NCBI GenBank assembly: GCA_965221985.1
Contig: OZ244928.1
Span: 1,116,001-1,180,000, forward strand
DNA length: 64,000 nt
DNA from: J054 sp965221985
GTDB taxonomy: Bacteria; Pseudomonadota; Gammaproteobacteria; Steroidobacterales; GCA-2729495
Reading direction: 5' to 3'
Position numbers and translations under genes: made by a program. This document shows, piece by piece, positions 54,161 to 63,511 of this stretch (position 1 is the stretch's first letter; each line of letters opens with the position of its first letter). The notes under the pieces were generated by a model, which had not been told where the DNA came from, searched no databases, and saw only the letters and a list, made by a program, of their open reading frames with translations.

Positions 54161-56604
54161 ATGTCCCGATTGTAGTCTTCAATTGTCCGATCAGTGGAAA
54201 AATGTCCGGATGCAGCGGTATTCAAAATACTTTTCTTTTGCCAGCAGGGACCATCGATAAAATCACTCGCGGCGAGCTGTTGAGCAGCTGCGAATGCACG
54301 AAAATCGGCCACCGTAAACCACATATCCTCCGGGTCGCGCAAGGCAGCAATAATGTCGTCAAATATGCCTGGCTCAAATTGATTGAAATGTCCCGTTTCG
54401 AGAAGCTGCATCACGGCCTTCAGATCGGCGTCTTCGGCGATAATCGCCGATGGGTCGTAATACCCTTTCAGGTCCGCGATCTCCTCAACGCGTAGACCGA
54501 AGAGATAGAAATTCTCTTCGCCGACTGCGTCAAGAATCTCAATATTGGCACCGTCATAAGTGCCTACCGTCAGGGCGCCATTGAGCATGAATTTCATATT
54601 GCCGGTGCCAGAGGCTTCTTTACCGGCAGTGGAAATCTGCGAAGAAATATCCGCCGCGGTGGCAATAATCTCCATGGCGGATACATTGTAGTCATGTAGA
54701 AATGCTACGCGTAGTAGGTTCTCAGTTTGCGGGTCATTGTTGATGACATGGGCGACATTGTTGATTAGCTTGATGATTAGCTTCGCCCGCTCGTAACCTG
54801 GCGCTGCCTTGCCACCGATGATGATGCATCTGGGCACAACACTATCAATATCGCCTCGCTTGATGCGCGCATACAGGTGAATGGCGTGCAGTATATTCAG
54901 CAATTGCCGCTTGTACTCGTGGATACGTTTTACTTGGACATCAAATAGCATTGCCGGGTCCACCGCAATGCCACAGCGTTCATTAATTAGTGTAGCTAGC
55001 ATCTTCTTATTGGCGGTTTTCACACTGGCCCATCGTTGCTGTAGATTGTTCTCGTCCGCATGCTGACCAAGATCGCGCAGTGCCCGGAGATTTGTTTCCC
55101 AACCATGCCCGATGGTGTCACTAATAAGCTCAGCCAGATCTGGATTGCAGGCGCTCAACCACCTTCGCGGCGTTACGCCGTTGGTCTTGTTGTTGAATTT
55201 TTCTGGCCATAGCTGGTAAAAATCCTTAAAGAGACCTTGCGTAAGCAGCCTTGAATGGAGTTCTGCAACGCCATTCACGGAAAAGCTGCCGACTATGGCT
55301 AGATAGGCCATGCGAATCATTCGCTCAGATCCTTCATAGATCAGGGACATCGCGCGCAGACGCTGCGTGTCTCCGGGCCATCGCGCAGCTACTTGAACCA
55401 AAAAGCGTGAATTAATCTCGAAAATTATTTGCGTGACTCGGGGTAACAGGCGTTCCATCACGTCCACCGACCACATTTCCAGTGCTTCCGGCAGCAGCGT
55501 GTGGTTGGTGTAGGCCATGGTTGACTGGGTTATAGACCAGGCCTGATCCCAGTCCAAGCGATGTTCATCAAGAAGTAAGCGCATTAACTCGGCGACGGCA
55601 ATACTCGGATGGGTGTCGTTCAACTGAAAGCAGTGGGCTTCGGCGAAGCCCTCAAAACCCTCGTGCCGCTCGCACCAGCGACGCAAGCTATCCTTCAAGC
55701 TCGCGGAAGCTAGCAAGTACTGCTGGCGTAGGCGCAGCTCCTTGCCATTTTCGCTTGCCGCATTGGGATAGAGCACCATGGTGATGTTTTCTGCCGCATT
55801 TTTTTCAGCCACCGCGTCGCTATAACTACCCGCGTGAAATTCTTCGAGATTAAAAGCATCCGTCGCCATGGCGGACCACAAGCGCAGGGTATTCACGTTG
55901 TTGCGCGCATAACCTGGCACCGGGAGATCGAAGGGCACGGCCAGTACATCCTCGGTATTGGTCCAGCGCCAACGTTGCTTGCCCTGGTCGTCAGTGTAGG
56001 CTTCGCTTCGACCACCAAAATGTACGCGCTGGGCAATCTCGTAGCGCACGATTTCCCAAGGATAACCTTCGCGCAACCAGGGATCAGGCTGTTCTATCTG
56101 GTAGCCGTTATCAATTTCTTGACGAAACATGCCGTATTCATAGCGCAGGCCATAAGCAATGACCGGCAAACCCAGCGTTGCGCAGCTGTCCATAAAGCAA
56201 GCGGCCAGGCGGCCTAGTCCACCGTTGCCAAGACCAGCGTCGTGTTCAGACTCGGCAATTTCATTGAGATCTAGACCATAGCGGGCCAAGGCTTGGCGGC
56301 AGGTATCTTCTAGGCCGAGATTGAGCAGGGTATTGCGCAACAGCCGGCCCATCAGAAATTCTAGCGATAGATAAGCGGTTACTCGGCCCGACTGTTTTTC
56401 GGTGGCGTCACGAGTTTGGTTCCAGCCTTCCATCATTCGGTCGCGCACGGTGAGCGCTAGGGCTTGGAAAACCTGCGGCGATTGGCTATTTAGATGCCGG
56501 CGGCCCAAGGTTTGCGAGAAATATCGTTCGAAATCCTGGGCAAAGGCGTCCACGCCCGCTTCAATGGGTTGGGCCGCAAAAAGTGGCTGAGCGTTATCGG
56601 GCAT
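54133..56604 (-). CDS. glgP: glycogen phosphorylase
   Basis: Releases glucose-1-phosphate from glycogen chain ends using phosphate and pyridoxal phosphate. 823 residues, close to E. coli GlgP. Landmarks are GNGGLGRLAACFMDS, VKRIHEYKRQLLN, and the PLP-lysine segment KEASGTGNMKFMLNGALT. There is no N-terminal regulatory extension of the animal type. It sits 55 bases after glgB in the operon. Confidence 0.97.
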   Translation of the reverse strand: MPDNAQPLFAAQPIEAGVDAFAQDFERYFSQTLGRRHLNSQSPQVFQALALTVRDRMMEGWNQTRDATEKQSGRVTAYLSLEFLMGRLLRNTLLNLGLEDTCRQALARYGLDLNEIAESEHDAGLGNGGLGRLAACFMDSCATLGLPVIAYGLRYEYGMFRQEIDNGYQIEQPDPWLREGYPWEIVRYEIAQRVHFGGRSEAYTDDQGKQRWRWTNTEDVLAVPFDLPVPGYARNNVNTLRLWSAMATDAFNLEEFHAGSYSDAVAEKNAAENITMVLYPNAASENGKELRLRQQYLLASASLKDSLRRWCERHEGFEGFAEAHCFQLNDTHPSIAVAELMRLLLDEHRLDWDQAWSITQSTMAYTNHTLLPEALEMWSVDVMERLLPRVTQIIFEINSRFLVQVAARWPGDTQRLRAMSLIYEGSERMIRMAYLAIVGSFSVNGVAELHSRLLTQGLFKDFYQLWPEKFNNKTNGVTPRRWLSACNPDLAELISDTIGHGWETNLRALRDLGQHADENNLQQRWASVKTANKKMLATLINERCGIAVDPAMLFDVQVKRIHEYKRQLLNILHAIHLYARIKRGDIDSVVPRCIIIGGKAAPGYERAKLIIKLINNVAHVINNDPQTENLLRVAFLHDYNVSAMEIIATAADISSQISTAGKEASGTGNMKFMLNGALTVGTYDGANIEILDAVGEENFYLFGLRVEEIADLKGYYDPSAIIAEDADLKAVMQLLETGHFNQFEPGIFDDIIAALRDPEDMWFTVADFRAFAAAQQLAASDFIDGPCWQKKSILNTAASGHFSTDRTIEDYNRDIWRLNPVQV

Positions 56605-56659
56605 AAAACTGTCTCTATACCCAGCTCACGAGCAGGGCTTAGATATTTACGGGCTAATT

Positions 56660-58825
56660 CTATTCTGGAATCAGATAGAGCGTTGATAGGGGTGGTAAGT
56701 TTAGCGAAATTCTAGTGTATGTGTCTTTAGCATCCGAGTCGTCTACTTTGATCACACCCAGGTTGCCCACGCCACTGCCGCCATAATAAGTTGAATCGGT
56801 GTTTAGGATTTCGCGGTACTGGTCCGCCATCGGTACCCTCAGGACATAGCCAGGCCGAGGCACCGGGGTAAAGTTCGTGATAGCGACTAAAGCTCTACCG
56901 TCACGGTCACGGCGTAAGAACGCGACCACGCTATTCTGCCGGTCATCTACCACTAGCCATTCGAATCCCGGCGGTTGAAAATCAATTTGAAATAATGCGC
57001 CATGGCGGCGGTAGGCTGCATTTAGGTCTTTGACCAAGTGCTGTATGCCGGCGTGAGGCGGTTCTTGCAGCAAATGCCAATCTAGAGAAACGTCATGTTG
57101 CCACTCGTTGAACTGGGCAAACTCGCCACCCATAAACAGTAGTTTCTTACCGGGATGGGCAAACATGAACGCATAGTAGGCACGTAGGTTGGCTAACTGA
57201 CGCCAGGCATCTCCGGGCATTTTAGCTGCCATTGATCCTTTGCCATGGACAACTTCGTCGTGGGATAGGGGCAAGATGAAATTCTCATGATAGGCATAGA
57301 CCAAACCGAAGGTGACTTTGTCGTGGTGATAGCTTCGATTGACGGGGTCTTCATGCATGTAGCTGAGGGTGTCATTCATCCAGCCCATGTTCCATTTGTA
57401 GGTAAATCCCAGGCCACCCATTTCCACTGGTCGTGACACCATGGGCCAGGCCGTGGATTCTTCGGCAATAGTAATGCCGCCGCGAGAATGAACCACTCGA
57501 TTGAGTTCCTGTAAAAAGGCCACGGCCTCCAGATTCTCATTGCCGCCATGCTCATTGGGTATCCATTGATCATTTTCTCGGGAATAGTCGAGGTACAGCA
57601 TGGAGGCCACGGCATCGACTCTCAGCGCATCGATATGATATTCGTCGATCCATAGCAGCGCGCTGGCGATAAGATAGTTCCTAACCTCACGTCGTCCGTA
57701 ATTGAAGATCAGCGTGCCCCAATCGGCATGCGCGCCCTTTAAAGGATCGGCGTGTTCGTACAAAGCGGTGCCATCGAACTGGCCGAGTCCATGCGCATCG
57801 CGCGGAAAATGCGCCGGCACCCAGTCTAGAATGACGCCAATGCCGTTGCGGTGGCAGCAATCAATGAAATAGCGAAACTCATCCGGATCGCCATGCCGGC
57901 AAGTCGGCGCAAACAGTCCCACGGGTTGATAGCCCCAAGAACCGGAAAAAGGGTGCTCGGTAATGGGGAGCAATTCGATATGCGTGAAACCCATGTCACG
58001 AACGTAGCCGACCAAGTCCTCGGCGAGCTCGTCATAGCTCAGCATGCGATCTTGATCCTCGGGCTTGCGGCGCCAAGAGCCTAGATGGACTTCGTAGATA
58101 CTCACGGCTTTGTCCAGCGCGAGGGATTGCGCGCGAGCGGCCATCCACTGCTGATCTTGCCATTGGTAGTCGCTGGAGAAGACAATAGAGGCATTGCCGG
58201 GCGCGGCTTCCATGGCCAAAGCCAGGGGATCACTGCGTAGCGGTAGCAATTGGCCGTCGGCACCGATAATTTCGTACTTATAAATTGCGCCGGCCTCAAT
58301 ACCAGGAATAAATATTTCGAAAATACCGTTGCCGGGATGTAGCCGCATGGCATGGTAGCGACCATCCCAATGGTTAAAGGGTCCCACCACACTCACGCGC
58401 CGTGCATTGGGTGCCCAAACCGCAAAACGCACGCCGCGAACTCCTTCCAGTTCCATAGGCTGTGAGCCTAAGCATTCGTAGAGTCGTTCGTGGGTGCCTT
58501 CGCCAATTAAATAGAGATCAAGATCGCCCAGAGTAGGCGCGTAGCGGTAGGCATCTTCGGTGAGTGTATCCCCTTCTTCGTTTGATAGCTGTAATCGATA
58601 GTGCTGTGGGTCTGTCGAGAGTTCGACTTCAAACAAACCATCGGGATGAATTTTTTTCATCGCTATGATCTGCTCACCAGATGCCTTTACAACACTTACA
58701 GCTGTGGCGTGAGGTTGCAGCGTTCTGACCAGATAACTCTTGCCGGCGCAATGGGGGCCAAGTACGGCGAATACGTCTTGATACTGACCTGCGATAATTA
58801 GGTCAATGTCCGCTTTGCTTAGCAT
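56660..58825 (-). CDS. glgB: 1,4-alpha-glucan branching enzyme
   Basis: Moves glucan segments to make alpha-1,6 branches. 721 residues with the full N1 + CBM48 + GH13 + C domain layout: VFAVLGPHCAGKSYLVRTLQ (N1), VRFAVWAPNARRVSVVGPFNHWDGR (CBM48), DALRVDAVASMLYLDYSRE (nucleophile), TIAEESTAWP (acid/base) and LPLSHDEVVHGKGSM. Its start lies 2 bases after the glgA stop, so the genes are tightly coupled. Confidence 0.97.
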   Translation of the reverse strand: MLSKADIDLIIAGQYQDVFAVLGPHCAGKSYLVRTLQPHATAVSVVKASGEQIIAMKKIHPDGLFEVELSTDPQHYRLQLSNEEGDTLTEDAYRYAPTLGDLDLYLIGEGTHERLYECLGSQPMELEGVRGVRFAVWAPNARRVSVVGPFNHWDGRYHAMRLHPGNGIFEIFIPGIEAGAIYKYEIIGADGQLLPLRSDPLALAMEAAPGNASIVFSSDYQWQDQQWMAARAQSLALDKAVSIYEVHLGSWRRKPEDQDRMLSYDELAEDLVGYVRDMGFTHIELLPITEHPFSGSWGYQPVGLFAPTCRHGDPDEFRYFIDCCHRNGIGVILDWVPAHFPRDAHGLGQFDGTALYEHADPLKGAHADWGTLIFNYGRREVRNYLIASALLWIDEYHIDALRVDAVASMLYLDYSRENDQWIPNEHGGNENLEAVAFLQELNRVVHSRGGITIAEESTAWPMVSRPVEMGGLGFTYKWNMGWMNDTLSYMHEDPVNRSYHHDKVTFGLVYAYHENFILPLSHDEVVHGKGSMAAKMPGDAWRQLANLRAYYAFMFAHPGKKLLFMGGEFAQFNEWQHDVSLDWHLLQEPPHAGIQHLVKDLNAAYRRHGALFQIDFQPPGFEWLVVDDRQNSVVAFLRRDRDGRALVAITNFTPVPRPGYVLRVPMADQYREILNTDSTYYGGSGVGNLGVIKVDDSDAKDTYTRISLNLPPLSTLYLIPE

Positions 58826-58827
58826 GG

Positions 58828-60387
58828 TTAACTATAAAGTCGTTCTTCGTAGGCGGCCGCGGTTTGCGACCAAGAAAAGCGCTCGGCGGCCGCTGCTTTG
58901 ACGATAGCCTTCCAGGACGGCGAATTTGAGTCTGCCAGCTTGACAGCTTTCTGGGTGGTCGACAAAAGATCGTTCACCTTGCTGGTCAAGGAGTCACCTG
59001 AAAAAGTAAAGCCGTTAACGCCATCTGCCACGGTATCGGCCAGTCCGCCCACGGCATGCACAATGCAGGGCTGGCCGGCTCTCATGGCAAGCATTTGGCT
59101 GATTCCGCAGGGCTCGTATAGGCTGGGCATCAAGAAAAGATCGCCCGTGGCATAAAGCGCGTTAGCGAGGTCCTCTGAATAACCCTGCAAGTAGACTAAG
59201 TTAGGATGTCGCGTGCTGATCTTGCTTAGGAACTCTTCATAGTCTGCAGTGCCAGTGCCGAGCACGATCAACAAGGCGCCGTCGCCCAGATTTTCTAGCA
59301 GTTCCTCCAGAGCGCTGACGGCGTTGCCGGTGGGCTCGCGTAGTAATCGTAGCTTCTGCTCGACCAATCGACCGACCATGGTGAGTAGGACCGGTGGCCG
59401 CTTGCTAGGCAATTTTGCGAGCCGCTCCTTGGCAACAAAATGCGCGCTTGCAAGTTGTGGGCCGGTGGCGGCAAAGTTAAGGAGTTCGGCTTGCATGAGC
59501 GAGCGTAGCTTCGACCAAGATCTAGAAACCTTGGGCCCGGGATAGGCACAGCCGTTTAGAATGCCGAAAAGTTTTGCAGATTTTTTGGCCGCCAGCAGGT
59601 CGGCCTCCAAGCCTTCGCCGCCATGGTAGCCCTGCGTCTTTGTAGCGCTGGGCCGGAGAATTTCTTTGGCATAGCTGGGTGACACTGTATGTACGCGGTC
59701 CGCCAAGCGTATTGCCGTTGCTACCGGGTTTAAGCAGTCTGGCCAGCGCGGATCGGTCACCAGGTCTTCGCGATACTTTAGCTGCGGCCACCAAGATTCC
59801 AATGCAGAGTCATAACCTCTTAGTGGTCTTATACCTTGCAGTGATAGGTTGTGTATCGTGTAGACGCAGCGAAGTTTTTTGAGTTTTTTGTAGTTAGGAT
59901 CAAACTCACGCAATAGAAGTAATAAGGCACTGTGCCAGTCGTGTAAATGTAATAAGTTGGGCGCTAAAAGCTTGCCATCCACCAAGGCCTGCGCCGCGGC
60001 TTGACAGAACAGCGCGAAACGCGTTGCGTCGGTTTCAAAGGGCGAAGCTCGCTCATCATCGACATAGATTGGTGCCGTCGCATCCTGACCAAATATTGAG
60101 TGATTCAATACCCAATGTTGCACGCCAGGCGTCGGAAATCGTGGCTCTATCCTATGCAAGGAAAGGTTTTCTCTTGTGCCCGCGAAGCGGCATTGGAGCT
60201 CCGCAAGCTTTTCATGCTTTAGGATTGATAGCCGCCCGTAAGCAGGCGTCAGCACATCCACCTGCCAGCCACGCTGGGCCAGCGCAATGGGTGCATCGCG
60301 CAACACGTCCGCGACGCCACCAACCTTACCCTTGGGCAAAGCGTCATTTTCTGCTGCCAGCATGAGCAAGCGGCGACTATTGTTCAT
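58828..60387 (-). CDS. glgA: glycogen synthase (GT5), divergent
   Basis: Extends alpha-1,4-glucan from ADP-glucose. 519 residues. The N-terminal ADP-glucose site is KGKVGGVADVLRDAPIALAQRGW (K-x-GG motif, preceded by ENDALP rather than the usual E-x-P-x-KTGG), and the C-terminal retaining-GT motif is FLMPSLYEPCGISQMLAMRAGQPCIVHAVGGLADTV, with the catalytic Glu of the E-x7-E pattern. The middle part has several non-standard stretches, so this copy is divergent, but its place between glgC and glgB supports the call. Confidence 0.9.
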   Translation of the reverse strand: MNNSRRLLMLAAENDALPKGKVGGVADVLRDAPIALAQRGWQVDVLTPAYGRLSILKHEKLAELQCRFAGTRENLSLHRIEPRFPTPGVQHWVLNHSIFGQDATAPIYVDDERASPFETDATRFALFCQAAAQALVDGKLLAPNLLHLHDWHSALLLLLREFDPNYKKLKKLRCVYTIHNLSLQGIRPLRGYDSALESWWPQLKYREDLVTDPRWPDCLNPVATAIRLADRVHTVSPSYAKEILRPSATKTQGYHGGEGLEADLLAAKKSAKLFGILNGCAYPGPKVSRSWSKLRSLMQAELLNFAATGPQLASAHFVAKERLAKLPSKRPPVLLTMVGRLVEQKLRLLREPTGNAVSALEELLENLGDGALLIVLGTGTADYEEFLSKISTRHPNLVYLQGYSEDLANALYATGDLFLMPSLYEPCGISQMLAMRAGQPCIVHAVGGLADTVADGVNGFTFSGDSLTSKVNDLLSTTQKAVKLADSNSPSWKAIVKAAAAERFSWSQTAAAYEERLYS

Positions 60388-60398
60388 GTTGGATTGAT

Positions 60399-61718
60399 CT
60401 ACCGCAGGTGGTGAATGCGTTGGCCTAGCATGGCTGGTGTAACCAGCACAACACCCTTCGGCGTGATTCTAAACCCACGTGCCTGGTCGGCCTCGGGATC
60501 TTCGCCGATGACCGTATCATTGGGTACGACGCAACCACGGTCTAGTATGGCCCGCGTGATCTTGCAGCCCTGTCCAATCTCGACATTGGGCAGCACCACC
60601 GAATCGCGAAGCTCGCTAAAGGAATGCACATGGCAATTAGAAAAGAGTAGTGAACGCGCAACCCTTGATCCGGAAACGATGCAACCCCCGGATACCATGC
60701 TATCCACCGCCGTGCCACGTCGATCATCGTCGTCATGTACAAATTTCGCTGGGGGCGCCTGAGCTTGATCGGTATGAATGGGCCAGCGCTGCTCGTAGAG
60801 ATTAAGCTCCGGATTCATTTTTGTGAGTTCGATATTCGCATCCCAAAAGGCATCTAAAGTGCCTACATCGCGCCAATAGGCGCTTTGATTTGTCCGCTCG
60901 TCCCGAAACGGATAGGCAAAAACCCGATAATTGTCGACGATGGAGGGAATAATGTTTCTGCCGAAATCATGGGCGCTTTGGGGGTCATCCGCATCCTTAA
61001 ACAACTGTTCAAACAAAAATGGTGTGTTGAATACGTAGTTGCCCATCGAGGCAAGGCAGATGCCAGGTTTACCGGGAATGGGTGTAGGCTCGGCGGGTTT
61101 CTCGTTAAAGGCGATAACTCTGTAGTTCTCATCAACGGTCATCACGCCGAGGTCATTGGCCGCTTCTTCAAGGGGCACCTCGAGGCAGGCCACGGTCATG
61201 TCCGCTTCTTTTTCGACGTGTGCTGCCAACATTAGGCCATAGTCCATCTTGTAAACATGGTCACCACCCAAGACCAATACAAAGCTTGGGTCAAAATCAC
61301 GGATGATGTCGATGTTCTGATAGACGGCGTCAGCGGTGCCCAAGTACCAATTGCCACCAACGCGTTGCGATGCAGGTAGTATCTCGACAAACTCGTTGGG
61401 GTTGCTGTTTCGGTTTACCCAACCACGTACCAGATGACGGATAAGTGAGTGCGATTTGTACTGTGTGAGTATTCCGATTCGACGAATATCGGAGTTGACG
61501 CAGTTGGATAATGGAAAGTCGATAATCCGGAATTTTCCGCCAAATTGCACAGCGGGCTTGCAACGCCATTCCGTCAGTTCGTGCAAGCGCGTGCCATGAC
61601 CGCCTGCCATGATCAAAGCCAGGGTTTTTCTGGTGAGCCGGCTTATGAAGCGGGATTCATGGCTATCGTTTTGCTTGTTCATGCTGGTTATCCAATTTAT
61701 CGCACTTGATCGGAGCAT
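60399..61718 (-). CDS. glgC: glucose-1-phosphate adenylyltransferase (ADP-glucose pyrophosphorylase)
   Basis: Makes ADP-glucose from ATP and glucose-1-phosphate, the committed and usually allosterically controlled step. Up to 439 residues: nucleotidyltransferase motif LALIMAGGHGTRLHELTEWRCKPAVQFGGKFRIIDFPLSNCVNS, VLGGDHVYKMDY, and a C-terminal left-handed beta-helix (SRVARSLLFSNCHVHSFSELRDSVVLPNVEIG). ATG 61718 overlaps the malQ end by 22 bases; ATG 61682 (GGA about 8 bases upstream) is the alternative and gives 427 residues. Confidence 0.96.
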   Translation of the reverse strand: MLRSSAINWITSMNKQNDSHESRFISRLTRKTLALIMAGGHGTRLHELTEWRCKPAVQFGGKFRIIDFPLSNCVNSDIRRIGILTQYKSHSLIRHLVRGWVNRNSNPNEFVEILPASQRVGGNWYLGTADAVYQNIDIIRDFDPSFVLVLGGDHVYKMDYGLMLAAHVEKEADMTVACLEVPLEEAANDLGVMTVDENYRVIAFNEKPAEPTPIPGKPGICLASMGNYVFNTPFLFEQLFKDADDPQSAHDFGRNIIPSIVDNYRVFAYPFRDERTNQSAYWRDVGTLDAFWDANIELTKMNPELNLYEQRWPIHTDQAQAPPAKFVHDDDDRRGTAVDSMVSGGCIVSGSRVARSLLFSNCHVHSFSELRDSVVLPNVEIGQGCKITRAILDRGCVVPNDTVIGEDPEADQARGFRITPKGVVLVTPAMLGQRIHHLR

Positions 61719-63199
61719 CGGTTCGTGGCTTGCGCCAGCCGCGAGATACGCTCACAAATTTCCTTGGTCCAAGCCCCTTCTTGCATCCGCCATGTCCAAT
61801 TTGCCGCGGTGCTGCCGGGCTTATTTAGACGCGCCTCTGATCCTAAGCCAAGATAATCCTGTGCCGGCGCGATGGCCAATAAAGCCGAAGACTCAAAGGC
61901 CAATTTGATCAGTTTCTGGTTACATTCGAAGACAGCGGGATCGGTTTTTTCGAGCACCAGAGCTTGAATCCTAGCAATTTCCTCTGGGTTGCGACTATCT
62001 TCCGGGCCACCAAGAAACCAGCCAAGGCTAGTGTCATTATCATGGGTCGCAGTGTAACAGGCGCAATTCTGTCTAATCTGATTAGGCTGGAAATCAGGAT
62101 CTTCTAACAAAAATTGCAAGACCTGCATGCCCGGAAAGTCAAACGCTTGTCGAAGGGCCACGACGTCATCGGTGATGACACCTAAGTCCTCAGCAATCAC
62201 CGGTAAAGCACCGATTTGCTCGCGCAGCGTGGTAAAGAAATGTTCTCCCGGTCCTGGCAGCCACTCGCCTTGTCTGGCGGTTGTTTCATTAGCCGGGATC
62301 GACCAATACCCAGCGTAGCCCCGAAAATGATCAAGCCTTAACAGGTCCATTTGTTCTAGCGCGTAGGACATGCGGGCGGCCCACCACGCAAAATTGGTAT
62401 CGGCGTGTTTGTCCCAGGCGTAGAGCGGATTACCCCAAAGTTGTCCGTCCGCGCTGAAGTAATCTGGTGGAACGCCGGCAACAAAATTGGGTTTTCCCGT
62501 GGCATCCAAATCCAGCAATTCGGGGCGGGCCCAGGCATCTGCGCTATCCAAGGCAATATAGATAGGCACGTCACCCATCATTTTTATCTCTTGCTGACGC
62601 GCGTAGTTCAATAGTGATTGCCATTGCGAATCGAACCAAAACTGGAGGGTTTTCTCACATTCGATCTGCTTATGAAATTCACTCGCGAATTTACTCAATG
62701 ACGCCGAGTCTCGCTGCGCTAGGGCAGTTGGCCATTCTTGCCAGGCGGCTTCCCTTTGTGATGCCTTTATCGTTCGAAAAAGCACGAAATCCTTAAGCCA
62801 GTTAGCTCCATGGCGATGAATAAAACGATCACGCGCAGTTCTCATTGCGTCGCTCGCAATATCATCAAAACGCGCCGCTGCTTTTTGCAAAAGCTTGGTC
62901 TTGCGAGGTATTAAGCTGCCGAAATCAACCCGATCATTCGGCAATATTTCGAGGCCTGATATTTCGGCCGTGGATAGAAACCCCTCGTCACGCAACTGCT
63001 CTAGATCAATGAGCAGTGTATTACCCGCAAAGGCCGACAGTGGCTGATACGGTGAATCGCCATAGCCAGTTGGGCCTAAAGGCAGTACTTGCCAAAGAGA
63101 AATGCCGGATCTTTTTAGCTTGTCTATGAAATTTCTGGCGCTCGCGCCTAGTGTGCCAATGCCCTGCGAACCGGGCAGGGAGGTAATGTGCAAGCACAC
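61697..63199 (-). CDS. malQ: 4-alpha-glucanotransferase (amylomaltase)
   Basis: Transfers maltodextrin segments and recycles short chains left by phosphorylase. 500 residues, GH77: LHITSLPGSQGIGTLG, GDSPYQPLSAFAGN, KMMGDVPIYIALDSADAW, DLLRLDHFRGYAGYWSIP (nucleophile), PVIAEDLGVI (acid/base) and TATHDNDTS. The frame's first start is GTG 63199, yet the six codons before it (I-E-R-C-A-G) still look like the family N-terminus, so translation may begin upstream at a non-standard codon such as ATC/ATT; no ATG is available. It is the promoter-proximal gene of the glycogen operon. Confidence 0.93.
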   Translation of the reverse strand: MCLHITSLPGSQGIGTLGASARNFIDKLKRSGISLWQVLPLGPTGYGDSPYQPLSAFAGNTLLIDLEQLRDEGFLSTAEISGLEILPNDRVDFGSLIPRKTKLLQKAAARFDDIASDAMRTARDRFIHRHGANWLKDFVLFRTIKASQREAAWQEWPTALAQRDSASLSKFASEFHKQIECEKTLQFWFDSQWQSLLNYARQQEIKMMGDVPIYIALDSADAWARPELLDLDATGKPNFVAGVPPDYFSADGQLWGNPLYAWDKHADTNFAWWAARMSYALEQMDLLRLDHFRGYAGYWSIPANETTARQGEWLPGPGEHFFTTLREQIGALPVIAEDLGVITDDVVALRQAFDFPGMQVLQFLLEDPDFQPNQIRQNCACYTATHDNDTSLGWFLGGPEDSRNPEEIARIQALVLEKTDPAVFECNQKLIKLAFESSALLAIAPAQDYLGLGSEARLNKPGSTAANWTWRMQEGAWTKEICERISRLAQATNRCSDQVR

Positions 63200-63511
63200 A
63201 CCAGCACATCTTTCGATTGTTGCGCGATTAATTTGAATTATTGTCCGGCCCGATTTATTGCATTGCCTCTTTCTTCTATCATACCGAAACTAGGTGAAGC
63301 TTGTTGCCGCTGAAGAAAATGATTACTGGTGTTCGGTGTTAACGCAATCTATTGCGCTGAATCTTACTTATCAAGCAATTCATTTATTAACACTTCACAG
63401 CAAGCGAGTCCGCCACGGGAGCATATGCGAATTGCAGAATCCGTAAGCTCACTATGCTCTGCCATCCGATACCAGGGTCTTAAGCGCCGAACGGCGATAT
63501 TCGCTGATGCG
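63200..63511. other. intergenic stretch upstream of the glycogen operon
   Basis: Should contain the promoter of the malQ-glgCABPX operon. I see A/T-rich segments near 63225-63300 but no promoter hexamers, operator palindrome or terminator that I would defend. Confidence 0.4.
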
